Below, piece after piece: positions 53,007 to 62,549 of a DNA stretch of 64,000 nucleotides. The translations under genes and the position numbers were made by a program. This DNA is from Perlabentimonas sp041656735 (GTDB taxonomy: Bacteria > Bacteroidota > Bacteroidia > Bacteroidales > Tenuifilaceae). The DNA is taken from NCBI GenBank assembly GCA_041656735.1, contig JBBACY010000010.1, positions 23,245-87,244 on the forward strand. Reading direction: 5' to 3'. Positions within the stretch are counted from its first letter, which is position 1. Every line of letters begins with the position of its first letter. The notes under the pieces are model-generated. The model did no database searches, was not told where the DNA came from, and saw only the letters and a program-made list of their open reading frames with translations.

Positions 53007-53942
53007 TTACTGTAAGTTTTTAAAATATTGTATTGTTTCATTTAACCCCTCTTTAAGCGACACCTTTGGTTCCCAGCCACTAAGCAATTCTTTTGCCAAA
53101 GATATATCAGGATTTCGTTTTGTGGGATCATCGCTGGGCAAGTTTTTAAACACAAGTCCTGATTTACTTCCCGTTAAACTAACTATTAGTTTTGCTAAAT
53201 CAAGGATAGTTGTTTCATTCGGATTTCCAATGTTAACTGGCCCAATAACATCGTCTTTGGTATTCATCAATAAAATAAGGGCGTCAATTAGGTCATCTAC
53301 ATACATAAAACTTCTAGTTTGCGAACCATCACCATAAATAGTAATATCCTGCCCCCTAACCGCTTGTAAAACAAAGTTCGAAACCACTCTCCCATCGTTT
53401 AGTCCCATTCGTTTTCCGTAGGTATTAAATATACGGGCAATTTTAATTTTAACGCCATTCTGTTTATAGTAACTCATAAAAAGCGTTTCGGCACATCTTT
53501 TCCCCTCATCGTAACACGCCCTTTCGCCAATGGGGTTCACATTACCCCAATACGCTTCGGGTTGTGGGTGAACCTTTGGGTCGCCATACACCTCACTGGT
53601 TGAAGCTTGCAAAATTTTTGCTTTTACTCTCTTAGCTAAACCTAGCATATTAATTGTGCCCATTACGGAGGTTTTAACCGTTTTAATGGCGTTAAGCTGG
53701 TATTGGATAGGCGATGCCGGGCAAGCCAAGTTGTATATTTCGTCAACCTCTAAGTAAATTGGATTTATAACATCGTGGCGTATTACTTCAAAGTATGGCC
53801 TATTCAATAAATGGATAATATTCATTTTAGTTCCGGTAAAAAAGTTGTCTAAACAGATAACTTCGTGACCATCATCTAGCAAGCGCTCGCATAGGTGCGA
53901 ACCTAAAAAACCTGCCCCGCCGGTTACCAAAATGCGCTTCAT
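53007..53942 (-). CDS. UDP-glucuronate decarboxylase (UDP-xylose synthase)
   Basis: Extended short-chain dehydrogenase that makes UDP-xylose from UDP-glucuronate. 311 residues. NAD site GGAGFLG (8-14), NLACPASPIQYQ, TSEVYGDP (115-122) and the UXS-type active site YDEGKR (Tyr144, Lys148), which differs from the YSASK of RfbB. First gene of the run; rfbB (dTDP-glucose dehydratase) is not in this cluster, although the other rhamnose genes follow. Confidence 0.92.
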   Translation of the reverse strand: MKRILVTGGAGFLGSHLCERLLDDGHEVICLDNFFTGTKMNIIHLLNRPYFEVIRHDVINPIYLEVDEIYNLACPASPIQYQLNAIKTVKTSVMGTINMLGLAKRVKAKILQASTSEVYGDPKVHPQPEAYWGNVNPIGERACYDEGKRCAETLFMSYYKQNGVKIKIARIFNTYGKRMGLNDGRVVSNFVLQAVRGQDITIYGDGSQTRSFMYVDDLIDALILLMNTKDDVIGPVNIGNPNETTILDLAKLIVSLTGSKSGLVFKNLPSDDPTKRNPDISLAKELLSGWEPKVSLKEGLNETIQYFKNLQ

Positions 53943-54251
53943 ACAGTGAAATTATTAAAATTTATCGTCGAATTCTGCTCAAAGATATTCTTAGTTAGGT
54001 TAAAAAGGAAAAAAACAGGTAAAGATTTGTTTGGCTCGCCTGTAATTATCTTTTGAAAATCACATACTGCACTATGTATTAATAACCTCCTAAACCAAAC
54101 TCTATAAGTAAAACAAAATCTATTGTAAAAAAATTAGTGGAAAATTGCAACAAAAAATCTTGTTTATTTCCTATAAATGATAAAGTTATGTACTTTTGCA
54201 TTCTATTTTTTCTATCAATATTGTCTAACCCATTAATTACAAGCTAATTTA
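53943..54251. other. Divergent intergenic region between uxs and rpsA
   Basis: About 310 AT-rich bases with no gene, carrying promoters for the nucleotide-sugar operon (minus) and rpsA (plus). Confidence 0.6.
54191..54198 (+). promoter_or_regulatory. Candidate rpsA promoter -7 element
   Basis: TACTTTTG matches TAnnTTTG about 54 bases before the rpsA ATG, leaving a roughly 45-base leader. The -33 region is T-rich (TTTATTTC) but not canonical. Confidence 0.5.
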
Positions 54252-56171
54252 ATGATTAATCAAGAAGAAAAAACTTCGAACGAAGTAAATGTTGAGGAGA
54301 CAGAACAGCAAGTTTCTGAGCCAAAACAAAACGAAAATCCTGTTGCCACTGAGCAAGTGAAAACAGATCCACTCAAAGATTTTGATTGGGAAGCATACGC
54401 CGACGAGGTAGAATACTCAAAAGAGCGTCAAACTGAATTTGAGGCGCTGTACGATGAAACTCTCTCATCAATTGGTGAAGGTGAAGTTATTGACGGAACC
54501 GTTATCTCGATGAACAAACGCGAGGTAGTTATTAACATCGGTTACAAATCTGAAGGCGTAGTTAGCTTAAACGAATTTAGGTATAACCCCGAACTTGCCC
54601 CAGGCGATACAGTTGAGGTTTATGTTGAAAGTCAGGAAGATAAGCGCGGACAACTTGTGCTCTCGCACAAGAAAGCACGCTCGCTACGTTCTTGGGATAG
54701 GGTTAACAAAGCCCTCGAGAATGACGAGGTTATTAAGGGATACATAAAATGCCGCACTAAAGGTGGTATGATTGTAGACGTATTCGGCATTGAGGCATTC
54801 CTTCCAGGTTCGCAAATTGATGTTAAGCCCATTCGCGACTACGATATTTACGTGGGTAAAACCATGGAGTTCAAGGTTGTTAAGATTAACCAAGAATACA
54901 AAAACGTTGTTGTTTCACACAAAGCACTTATCGAAGAAGAGCTTGAACAACAAAAGAAAGAAATTATTGCCAAACTCGAAAAAGGTCAGGTACTTGAAGG
55001 AACCGTTAAAAACATTACCAGCTACGGTGTGTTTATTGACCTTGGCGGCGTAGATGGCCTTATACATATCACCGACCTATCATGGGGAAGAGTTTCTCAC
55101 CCAGAAGAAATTGTTGAGCTTGACCAGAAAATCAATGTGGTTATTCTTGATTTTGACGATGCAAAAAAACGTATCGCTCTTGGTTTAAAACAGCTTACAC
55201 CTCATCCATGGGATTCGCTTGACCCCAACCTTAAAATTGGCGATTTAGTTAAAGGGAAAGTTGTTGTAATGGCCGATTATGGCGCATTCGTAGAGATTGC
55301 TACTGGCGTTGAGGGCTTAATTCACGTGTCAGAAATGTCATGGAGCCAGCACCTACGCAGTGCACAAGAATTCCTGAAAGTGGGCGATATTGTTGACGCT
55401 CAAATAATAACCCTTGACCGCGAAGAGCGCAAAATGTCAATGGGTATGAAACAACTTAAGCCCGACCCATGGGATAAGATTACTGAAAAATATCCTCTTA
55501 ACTCAAACCACAAAGCGAAAGTGCGTAACTTTACTTCATTCGGCGTTTTTGTTGAATTAGAAGAAGGTGTTGATGGTCTTATCCATATTTCAGATCTTAG
55601 CTGGACTAAGAAAATTAAGCATCCAGCCGAATTTACTACCGTTGGAGCCGACATTGAGGTTGTTGTACTAGAGATTGACAAAGACAATCGCCGATTAAGC
55701 CTAGGACACAAGCAACTTGAAGAAAATCCTTGGGATGTTTTCGAAACAATATTTACCACCGACTCTGTACACGAAGGAACAATAATTGATATCTTCGATA
55801 AAGGAGCCGTTGTTGCTCTTCCATATGGTGTTGAAGGTTTTGTTACTCCAAAACATCTTGTAAAAGAGGACGGAAGTGCTGCCAAAGTTGATGATAAAAT
55901 GGAATTTAAGGTTATTGAATTCAATAAATCATCCAAACGTATTATCTTATCGCACAGCCGCATTTTTGAAGATGTAAAGAAAGGTGCTAGTGTTGAACCA
56001 ACCGAGAAAAAAAGTAAAGGTACTTCTACACAAAAAGCTGTGAAAAAGTTGAAAGATAATTTAGAAAGAACTACCTTAGGGGATATTTCTGAATTGGCTG
56101 CTTTAAAAACCGAACTTGAGGAAAACCAAAAGAAGGAAAATAAAAAGGCTGCTGACGAAGGAAACGAGTAA
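54252..56171 (+). CDS. rpsA: 30S ribosomal protein S1
   Basis: mRNA-binding ribosomal protein, 639 residues. Acidic N-terminal extension (about 1-70), then six S1 domains beginning near EGEVIDGTVI, DEVIKGYIKC, GQVLEGTVKN, GDLVKGKVVV, NHKAKVRNFT and DSVHEGTIID, with the typical GVFIDLGGVDGLIHITDLSW-type repeats (GLIHITDLSW, GLIHVSEMSW, GLIHISDLSW), and a charged lysine-rich tail (about 580-639). Heads a probable rpsA-STAS-rnz run. Confidence 0.97.
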   Translation: MINQEEKTSNEVNVEETEQQVSEPKQNENPVATEQVKTDPLKDFDWEAYADEVEYSKERQTEFEALYDETLSSIGEGEVIDGTVISMNKREVVINIGYKSEGVVSLNEFRYNPELAPGDTVEVYVESQEDKRGQLVLSHKKARSLRSWDRVNKALENDEVIKGYIKCRTKGGMIVDVFGIEAFLPGSQIDVKPIRDYDIYVGKTMEFKVVKINQEYKNVVVSHKALIEEELEQQKKEIIAKLEKGQVLEGTVKNITSYGVFIDLGGVDGLIHITDLSWGRVSHPEEIVELDQKINVVILDFDDAKKRIALGLKQLTPHPWDSLDPNLKIGDLVKGKVVVMADYGAFVEIATGVEGLIHVSEMSWSQHLRSAQEFLKVGDIVDAQIITLDREERKMSMGMKQLKPDPWDKITEKYPLNSNHKAKVRNFTSFGVFVELEEGVDGLIHISDLSWTKKIKHPAEFTTVGADIEVVVLEIDKDNRRLSLGHKQLEENPWDVFETIFTTDSVHEGTIIDIFDKGAVVALPYGVEGFVTPKHLVKEDGSAAKVDDKMEFKVIEFNKSSKRIILSHSRIFEDVKKGASVEPTEKKSKGTSTQKAVKKLKDNLERTTLGDISELAALKTELEENQKKENKKAADEGNE

Positions 56172-56202
56172 GTAAAAATATTAGTCACTAAAACCTATAT
56201 TA

Positions 56203-56568
56203 ATGGAATTTAGGATTAGCAAACTCGAGAATTACTCTCTGGTTGAAGTTCTGGAAGAAAAGTTAGATACGAATATCGCTCCAAGTTTAAAATCTGAATT
56301 AGTTCTTATTTCAGGTAATGGCGAGCGTAATATGGTTCTCGACTTGAGCTCATGTCGATACTGTGATTCGTCGGGTTTAAGTGCAATACTTGTTGCTAAC
56401 AGGTTATGCAAAAATGCCAACGGAACCTTTGTTCTAACTGGTCTTACTGATGCTGTTGAGCGTTTAATTACAATATCTCAGCTCGATACAGTTCTGAATA
56501 TTGCTTACTCAAGAAGCGAAGCTGCTCAAATTATTACTAAAGCAGAAAGCGAAAAAGAAGAGAAGTGA
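56203..56568 (+). CDS. STAS-domain protein (anti-sigma factor antagonist-like)
   Basis: 121-residue single STAS domain like SpoIIAA/RsbV. The conserved phospho-acceptor region is DLSSCRYCDSSGLSAILVANRL (Ser in DSSGL), with C-terminal helix and a charged tail. It begins 31 bases after rpsA and overlaps rnz by four bases. No anti-sigma kinase or sigma factor is nearby, so its partner is elsewhere. Confidence 0.88.
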   Translation: MEFRISKLENYSLVEVLEEKLDTNIAPSLKSELVLISGNGERNMVLDLSSCRYCDSSGLSAILVANRLCKNANGTFVLTGLTDAVERLITISQLDTVLNIAYSRSEAAQIITKAESEKEEK

Positions 56569-57500
56569 CATTCTCTGTAACCATACTGGGGAGCAGCAGT
56601 GCGCTGCCTACCTCACAACGATTTCCATCCGCTCATGTGCTTAATGCGCATGAGCGGTTGTTTTTAATAGATTGTGGTGAAGGAACCCAGATGCAACTCC
56701 GTAAGTACAAGCAAAAATTATCGCGAATAGAGCGTATTTTCATTTCTCATCTGCATGGCGACCATGTGCTTGGGCTAATTGGGCTTTTATCAACCCTAAA
56801 CCTTTTAGGCCGAAAAACACCGCTAACCCTATACGCCCATGCGCAGTTTGAGCCAATATTTCAACAAAATTTAAAGTTTTTTATAAACGACCTCAAGTAT
56901 GACATTGCCTTCGTTCCAATTAGTAATAGCAAACAAAAAAGCGTACTATTTGAAGACGATCAGCTAATTATTGAAACATTCCCTTTAAAGCATCGCATAC
57001 CCTGTAATGGATTCATTTTTAGAGAGAAAGCAAAAGAACTAAACATCAAAAAGCCGCTTATTGAAAAACACAGCATACCCCTAAGCGAAATTGTGAAAAT
57101 TAAGCAAGGAGAAGACTTTACGCTCCCAACGGGCGAAGTTATACTCAATAGCGAGTTAACCTACCTTGCATCAACACCTCGCTCATACGCCTACTGCAGC
57201 GATACCATGTTCTTTAGCAAGCTAGCAGAATATGTTAATGGGGTAGATTTATTATATCACGAGGCCACATTTGGCAGTGAAATGGCCAAGTTGGCAAAAC
57301 AAACAGGCCATTCAACAGCCGCCGACGCTGCAAAGATTGCCGCTTTAGCAAACGCAAAAAAACTGGTAATTGGACATTTCTCATCACGATACAAAAACGT
57401 TGCTCCACTCCTAAGCGAGGCACAACAAATTTTCCCAAATACTTATGCTGCCACAGAAGGAGACATATTCAAAATTGAAGACACTAAGGTTAAATTATAA
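56565..57500 (+). CDS. rnz: Ribonuclease Z
   Basis: tRNA 3' processing endonuclease. 311 residues from GTG 56565, which overlaps the STAS stop (GTGA), implying coupled translation. Metallo-beta-lactamase fold with ILGSSSALPTSQRFPSA, DCGEGTQMQL, HLHGDH (62-67), CSDTMF, HEATFG, GHSTAADAA and GHFSSRY. The exosite arm is in the 150-175 region. The last codons form a weak hairpin with the T-run at 57503-57512. Confidence 0.94.
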   Translation: MTFSVTILGSSSALPTSQRFPSAHVLNAHERLFLIDCGEGTQMQLRKYKQKLSRIERIFISHLHGDHVLGLIGLLSTLNLLGRKTPLTLYAHAQFEPIFQQNLKFFINDLKYDIAFVPISNSKQKSVLFEDDQLIIETFPLKHRIPCNGFIFREKAKELNIKKPLIEKHSIPLSEIVKIKQGEDFTLPTGEVILNSELTYLASTPRSYAYCSDTMFFSKLAEYVNGVDLLYHEATFGSEMAKLAKQTGHSTAADAAKIAALANAKKLVIGHFSSRYKNVAPLLSEAQQIFPNTYAATEGDIFKIEDTKVKL

Positions 57501-57511
57501 CCCTTTTTTTT

Positions 57512-57519
57512 TACCTTTG
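57512..57519 (+). promoter_or_regulatory. Candidate guaA promoter -7 element
   Basis: TACCTTTG, an exact TAnnTTTG match, 26 bases before the guaA ATG, giving a leader of about 20 bases. Confidence 0.55.
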
Positions 57520-57545
57520 CACAACCATTAAAAAACTACCAAATA

Positions 57546-59075
57546 ATGCACAACAAAATTATAATACTCGATTTCGGGTCACAATACACTCAGCTAATAG
57601 CCAGAAGAATACGCGAACTAAAGGTTTACTGCGAAATTCATCCCTATAATAAAATACCCGCCATCGACAAGAATATTAAAGGGGTTATCCTTTCAGGCAG
57701 CCCCTTCTCTGTTCATGACCCCGAGGCACCAAAACCCAATATAAGTAATATTAAAGGGAAGATTCCCCTACTGGGAATTTGCTATGGGGCACAAATGCTT
57801 GCCCAAACCAATGGTGGCAAGGTTGAACCTTCGCAAATCCGCGAGTACGGAAGGTCAATGCTATCTATTAGCCAAACAGACAATGTTCTGTTTAAGGGTG
57901 TTGCAAGCACAACTCAGGTATGGATGTCTCATGGCGATACCATAATGGCGCTACCCGAAAATTTCGAGGTTACTGCCGGAACACCCGAAGTAAAAATGGG
58001 CGCCTATCATATCAAAGGTGAGCAAACCTATGGCATTCAGTTTCACCCAGAAGTTTACCATACCACCGAGGGATTATCAATTCTACACAACTTTGTTATT
58101 AATGTTTGTGGCTGCAAACAAGACTGGACTCCTGCGTCGTTTGTTAACGAAACTATTGAAAATCTTAAGCAAACATTAAAGAACGATAAGGTTGTTTTGG
58201 GCCTATCTGGAGGCGTTGATAGCTCTGTCGCTGCACTGCTCCTACATCAGGCTATTGGGAAAAAGTTAACCTGTATATTTGTCGATAATGGCCTACTCCG
58301 TAAGGGTGAGTTCGAAGAAGTACTCAACTCATACAAAACCCTTGGACTAAACGTTATTGGAGTTGATGCAAAACAGCATTTCTACAACGAGCTAAAAGGC
58401 ATTACCGACCCGGAATTGAAAAGGAAGAGCATTGGCAAAAATTTTATCGAAATTTTCGACCAGGAAGCACACAAACTTACCGATGTTAAATGGCTTGCTC
58501 AAGGAACAATATACCCCGATGTTATCGAGTCAATCTCCGTTAACGGGCCATCAGCAACAATTAAATCGCATCATAACGTGGGCGGGCTACCCGAGCATAT
58601 GAAGCTTAAAGTGGTGGAACCCCTTAGGCTTCTATTTAAAGATGAGGTTCGTAAAGTGGGCAACGAACTAAAATTACCTCTAAACATTCTCAACAGGCAT
58701 CCCTTTCCAGGCCCTGGATTGGGAATTCGAATTCTTGGCGAGGTTACCCCCGAAAAAGTTGCCATGCTGCAGGAAGCTGATAGTGTTTACATAAACGGAC
58801 TAAAGCAATTTGACCTTTACGATAAAATATGGCAAGCAGGTGCAATGCTATTACCTGTTCAAACCGTTGGTGTAATGGGAGATGAAAGAACTTACGAGTA
58901 CGTGTTAGCGCTACGCGCTGTAACATCAACCGACGGAATGACCGCCGACTGGTACCCTCTACCCTACGAGTTTATGGCCAAAATATCTAACGAGATAATA
59001 AATCGCGTAAAAGGCATTAATAGAGTTGTTTACGACATTAGTTCGAAACCACCTGCCACCATCGAATGGGAGTAA
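57546..59075 (+). CDS. guaA: GMP synthase (glutamine-hydrolysing)
   Basis: Converts XMP to GMP. 509 residues. Class I glutamine amidotransferase domain (about 1-190) with ILSGSPFSV, nucleophile in GICYGAQ and catalytic FHPEVYHT; ATP pyrophosphatase domain with PP-loop LGLSGGVDSSVAA; C-terminal dimerisation domain with RHPFPGPGLGIRILGE and ending KPPATIEWE. Monocistronic-looking with its own promoter. Confidence 0.97.
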   Translation: MHNKIIILDFGSQYTQLIARRIRELKVYCEIHPYNKIPAIDKNIKGVILSGSPFSVHDPEAPKPNISNIKGKIPLLGICYGAQMLAQTNGGKVEPSQIREYGRSMLSISQTDNVLFKGVASTTQVWMSHGDTIMALPENFEVTAGTPEVKMGAYHIKGEQTYGIQFHPEVYHTTEGLSILHNFVINVCGCKQDWTPASFVNETIENLKQTLKNDKVVLGLSGGVDSSVAALLLHQAIGKKLTCIFVDNGLLRKGEFEEVLNSYKTLGLNVIGVDAKQHFYNELKGITDPELKRKSIGKNFIEIFDQEAHKLTDVKWLAQGTIYPDVIESISVNGPSATIKSHHNVGGLPEHMKLKVVEPLRLLFKDEVRKVGNELKLPLNILNRHPFPGPGLGIRILGEVTPEKVAMLQEADSVYINGLKQFDLYDKIWQAGAMLLPVQTVGVMGDERTYEYVLALRAVTSTDGMTADWYPLPYEFMAKISNEIINRVKGINRVVYDISSKPPATIEWE

Positions 59076-59152
59076 CACAGAACAATCTTTCATTCCATAT
59101 GTTATAAATTGCTCTGTTACAAAATTTTACTCATTCTATAGACTCCAATACT

Positions 59153-60757
59153 ATGATACGTCGAATTGCATCAGCATTACTATTTATTGTAATTATACTA
59201 AGCACCCAACAAGTTGTTAGTCAGAACAGCCCGTCAAATTTGGCTATATACAAAATTGTACGGTTCATTCAGTACGTAACTAACGACTATGTTGACACGC
59301 TAGATATTGACAATATAGTTGATGATGCCATAAAAGAGACGCTAAAGAACTTGGATCCACACTCAGTTTTCATTTCGAAAGAGGACGTAAAAGCTATGAA
59401 CGAGCCCCTCGAAGGCAATTTTGAAGGCATCGGCGTTGAGTTTAACATACTTAACGACACGCTTATGGTTGTAAATCCTGTTCCAGGAGGCCCTTCGGAG
59501 AAGGTTGGCATTGTTGCTGGCGATAGAATAATAAAAGTTGATAATAAGATTGTTGCTGGTATTGGCATTACTAACAACGATGTATTTAAGATACTACGAG
59601 GAGATAAAGGTACCAAGGTTGTTGTTGAAATAGTTCGAAAAAACTGGTCAGAACCCTTAGAATTTAGCATTACACGAGATAAAATCCCCATTCATAGCCT
59701 CGACGCATCCTATATGGTTACAAAACGGATAGGTTACATAAAATTAAACCGATTTGCCCTAAGAACGGAAGATGAGTTCCTTGAAGCCCTAGAAAAGTTA
59801 AAGGAGCAAAAAATGAAGGATCTGATTCTTGACCTTAGAGGGAACGGAGGCGGGTACCTAAACGCTTCGGTTGCTCTAGCCGACCATTTTCTCGATGACG
59901 ACCAGCTAATAGTATACACAGAGGGACGAAATGTGCCCAAAACAGAGTATAAGTCAACAATGAATGGCGAATTTACCCGTGGCAGGCTTATTATACTTAT
60001 TGACGAGGGTTCTGCATCGGCTAGCGAAATTGTATCAGGAGCAGTGCAGGACTGGGACAGAGGCATTATTATTGGTCGCCGATCGTTTGGAAAAGGGCTG
60101 GTTCAAAACCAACTTCCCCTACCCGATGGTTCATTAATTAGACTGACTATTGCACGATATCATACCCCTACAGGCCGCGTTATTCAAAAACCATACAGCT
60201 CGGGCAAACGAACTAATTACTATAGCGAGCTGAATGAACGCTACGAGAATGGCGAATATTTTACTGCGGACAGCATATCAATACCCGATTCGTTGAAATA
60301 CTATACACTACAAAAAAACAAGATCGTTTACGGAGGTGGAGGCATTATACCCGATATTTTTGTCCCTTTCGATACTACTTTCTACTCCGATTATTATGGT
60401 AAGCTAATACGCATGGGTATTATTAACCAGTATGTTCACTCTTATATCGACAAGAATAGGGAAACTATGACCCAAAGGCACAGTACTTTTGAAAAGTTTA
60501 ACCAAAATTTCAAAATAACACCTAGTATTATTGAGGAATTAGTTACCTTTGCCGAGAATATGAAACTTCCCTCCGATTTAGAAGGTTTAAAAACCTCCGA
60601 AATGGAGATACAGAAACAGCTAAAAGCGCTTATTGCGCAAAATTTATTTTCTACTAACCAATATTTTCAAATCGTAAATCAGAACAATATGGCCCTCCAA
60701 AAAGCCATTGAGGTGTTAAATAGCTGGGACAGCTACAAGCATCTTGTGAAAGAATAA
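59153..60757 (+). CDS. S41-family C-terminal processing peptidase
   Basis: Periplasmic serine protease of the CtpA/Tsp type, 534 residues. Signal peptide ending near VVSQN, a helical S41 N-terminal domain with LKNLDPHSVFIS, PDZ domain (about 85-170, GIGVEFNI, VAGDRIIKV), S41 catalytic core with LILDLRGNGGGYL, catalytic Ser in DEGSASASEI and Lys in RSFGKGLVQ, then a C-terminal helical extension (about 405-534). Follows guaA by 77 bases. Confidence 0.93.
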   Translation: MIRRIASALLFIVIILSTQQVVSQNSPSNLAIYKIVRFIQYVTNDYVDTLDIDNIVDDAIKETLKNLDPHSVFISKEDVKAMNEPLEGNFEGIGVEFNILNDTLMVVNPVPGGPSEKVGIVAGDRIIKVDNKIVAGIGITNNDVFKILRGDKGTKVVVEIVRKNWSEPLEFSITRDKIPIHSLDASYMVTKRIGYIKLNRFALRTEDEFLEALEKLKEQKMKDLILDLRGNGGGYLNASVALADHFLDDDQLIVYTEGRNVPKTEYKSTMNGEFTRGRLIILIDEGSASASEIVSGAVQDWDRGIIIGRRSFGKGLVQNQLPLPDGSLIRLTIARYHTPTGRVIQKPYSSGKRTNYYSELNERYENGEYFTADSISIPDSLKYYTLQKNKIVYGGGGIIPDIFVPFDTTFYSDYYGKLIRMGIINQYVHSYIDKNRETMTQRHSTFEKFNQNFKITPSIIEELVTFAENMKLPSDLEGLKTSEMEIQKQLKALIAQNLFSTNQYFQIVNQNNMALQKAIEVLNSWDSYKHLVKE

Positions 60758-60807
60758 CCTAACCCTGGGAATTCCCCCAGGCAATCGTAACCGATTAAAT
60801 GCCTAAA

Positions 60808-60837
60808 CAGGTTAGTATCGCAGAGGATATTAACCTG
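60808..60837 (+). promoter_or_regulatory. Stable hairpin in ctp-deaD intergenic region
   Basis: 12-bp stem CAGGTTAGTATC / GATATTAACCTG (60808-60819 with 60826-60837; one G-U pair), loop GCAGAG. A second, CG-rich hairpin lies at 60764-60781. Neither has a T-run, so they may be part of the helicase mRNA leader or protect the ctp 3' end. Confidence 0.45.
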
Positions 60838-60950
60838 TCGACATAAAAAGGTGCTTTATGATAAGCCTGCCAGGGGATATAGCTATGGGAAATTGTTAAT
60901 GTTTTGGGTAAAATGGGGGTCGCGTCGTTCACTACAACTTAATTTATTAA

Positions 60951-62537
60951 ATGGAAACACAATCAGATTTTAGTCAGCTTGGTTTATCGGATGAAACCCT
61001 TAAAACCATAGCAGCAAAGGGATTCGAAACCCCGTCCCCTATCCAAAAATTAGCAATACCAGTTCTTATTCATGAAGAGTGCGACATTATTGGCCAAGCT
61101 CAAACCGGAACAGGTAAAACGGCAGCATTTGGACTACCCATACTTGAACGGTTAACTCCTGGTAAAAACCGCACGGTAAATGCCCTAATACTTGTACCTA
61201 CACGCGAATTAGCCCTCCAGGTAACCGATGAGATTAGCTCATTTAAAGGGCGTCGTGATATCAACCTAATTACACTATACGGAGGACAGTCAATTTCTGA
61301 ACAACAACGACGTTTACGCCGTGGAGCAGATATTGTGGTGGGTACTCCAGGCCGAATTCTCGACCTATTAAAAAGAAGAGACCTTGTTCTAGACGACTTG
61401 AAATGGTTTGTTCTAGATGAGGCTGATGAGATGCTTAATATGGGCTTTATTGACGATATCGAGCTAATTTTAAGCCATACCCCAAAAAACAAGCGAATGT
61501 TACTATTCTCGGCTACAATGCCCGACAGGATAGTAAAACTTTCGTCTAAGTTCATGAATTCACCACGAAAGCTTGCCGTGGGAAGCCAAACGCGACCAAC
61601 CGACCTAGCAGATCAAATATATTTTGAAGTTCGCAGATCCGATAAGTTTGATGCGCTAACGCGAATTATTGACATTGAGCCAGAATTTTACGGGCTAGTT
61701 TTTTGCCGCACACGCCTTGATGTTGACGAACTATCATCGAGACTTACCGAAAGGGGCTACTCTAGCGAAGGGTTACATGGCGATATATCACAGGCACAGA
61801 GAGAGAAAACGCTGGCTAAATTCAGAAAAAAACATCTTAACATACTTGTAGCTACCGACGTGGCTGCTAGGGGTATTGATATATCTGATCTCACACACGT
61901 TATAAACTACAGTTTACCTCAAGATCCCGATTCGTACATTCACCGAATAGGACGAACCGGACGTGCAGGCAAGGAAGGAACTGCCATTACATTTATTACC
62001 CCCGACGAGTACCGTAAGTTCCTTTACTTCCAAAAAACAATAAAATCAACCATTCGCAAAGAGATTCTTCCTAACGCACAGGATATTATTGAAATAAAGA
62101 AATTGCGTATTAAGGAAGACTTACAATCTATTATTGAAGGCGAAAATTATCTCGATTACTTGGGTATGGCCGAAGGAATATTAGAGGTAAATAGCCCCGA
62201 AGTTGCGCTTGCTGCATTGCTACGTATGGCCTATAAAAGCCAACTTGAAGAGAGTAACTACTCTAATGAGGTTAGAAGCTTTAAGGTTGACTCAAAAGGC
62301 ACTGCACGACTTTTTATCGCACTAGGAAAAAAGGATGGTATGACCCCAAGAGGTATATCAACACTAATTCGCGATAAGGTTAAAATATCAGATAATCAAC
62401 TGGATGAAATTGGCGTTTACGACGAATTTTCGTTCGTTTCTGTTCCATTTGCCGATGCAGAGCCAATTTTAAAAGCCTTCTCAAGCAAAACTCAAGGAGG
62501 GAAACCTCTTGTAACCAGAGCTAAATCAAGGTCATAA
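60951..62537 (+). CDS. deaD: DEAD-box RNA helicase with DbpA-type RNA-binding domain
   Basis: ATP-dependent RNA helicase, 528 residues. Q motif GFETPSPIQ, motif I AQTGTGKT, PTRELALQ, GTPGRI, VLDEADEML, LFSATMP, then helicase-C motifs ATDVAARGIDI and HRIGRTGRAGKEG. C-terminal (about 440-510) DbpA RRM-like domain with ARLFIALGKKDGMTPRGIS. Cold-shock CsdA/DeaD type, helps ribosome assembly or mRNA decay. A methyltransferase gene follows 12 bases later. Confidence 0.94.
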   Translation: METQSDFSQLGLSDETLKTIAAKGFETPSPIQKLAIPVLIHEECDIIGQAQTGTGKTAAFGLPILERLTPGKNRTVNALILVPTRELALQVTDEISSFKGRRDINLITLYGGQSISEQQRRLRRGADIVVGTPGRILDLLKRRDLVLDDLKWFVLDEADEMLNMGFIDDIELILSHTPKNKRMLLFSATMPDRIVKLSSKFMNSPRKLAVGSQTRPTDLADQIYFEVRRSDKFDALTRIIDIEPEFYGLVFCRTRLDVDELSSRLTERGYSSEGLHGDISQAQREKTLAKFRKKHLNILVATDVAARGIDISDLTHVINYSLPQDPDSYIHRIGRTGRAGKEGTAITFITPDEYRKFLYFQKTIKSTIRKEILPNAQDIIEIKKLRIKEDLQSIIEGENYLDYLGMAEGILEVNSPEVALAALLRMAYKSQLEESNYSNEVRSFKVDSKGTARLFIALGKKDGMTPRGISTLIRDKVKISDNQLDEIGVYDEFSFVSVPFADAEPILKAFSSKTQGGKPLVTRAKSRS

Positions 62538-62549
62538 CTTCTATTAAAC

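Noticed and set aside
53007..53942. rfbB, dTDP-glucose 4,6-dehydratase
   Set aside because: Length (311 residues) and the TSEVYGDP and YDEGKR motifs fit UDP-glucuronate decarboxylase instead.
55400..56188. 262-codon open frame on the minus strand
   Set aside because: Lies wholly opposite rpsA; serine-rich, low-complexity translation mirrors the sense codons.
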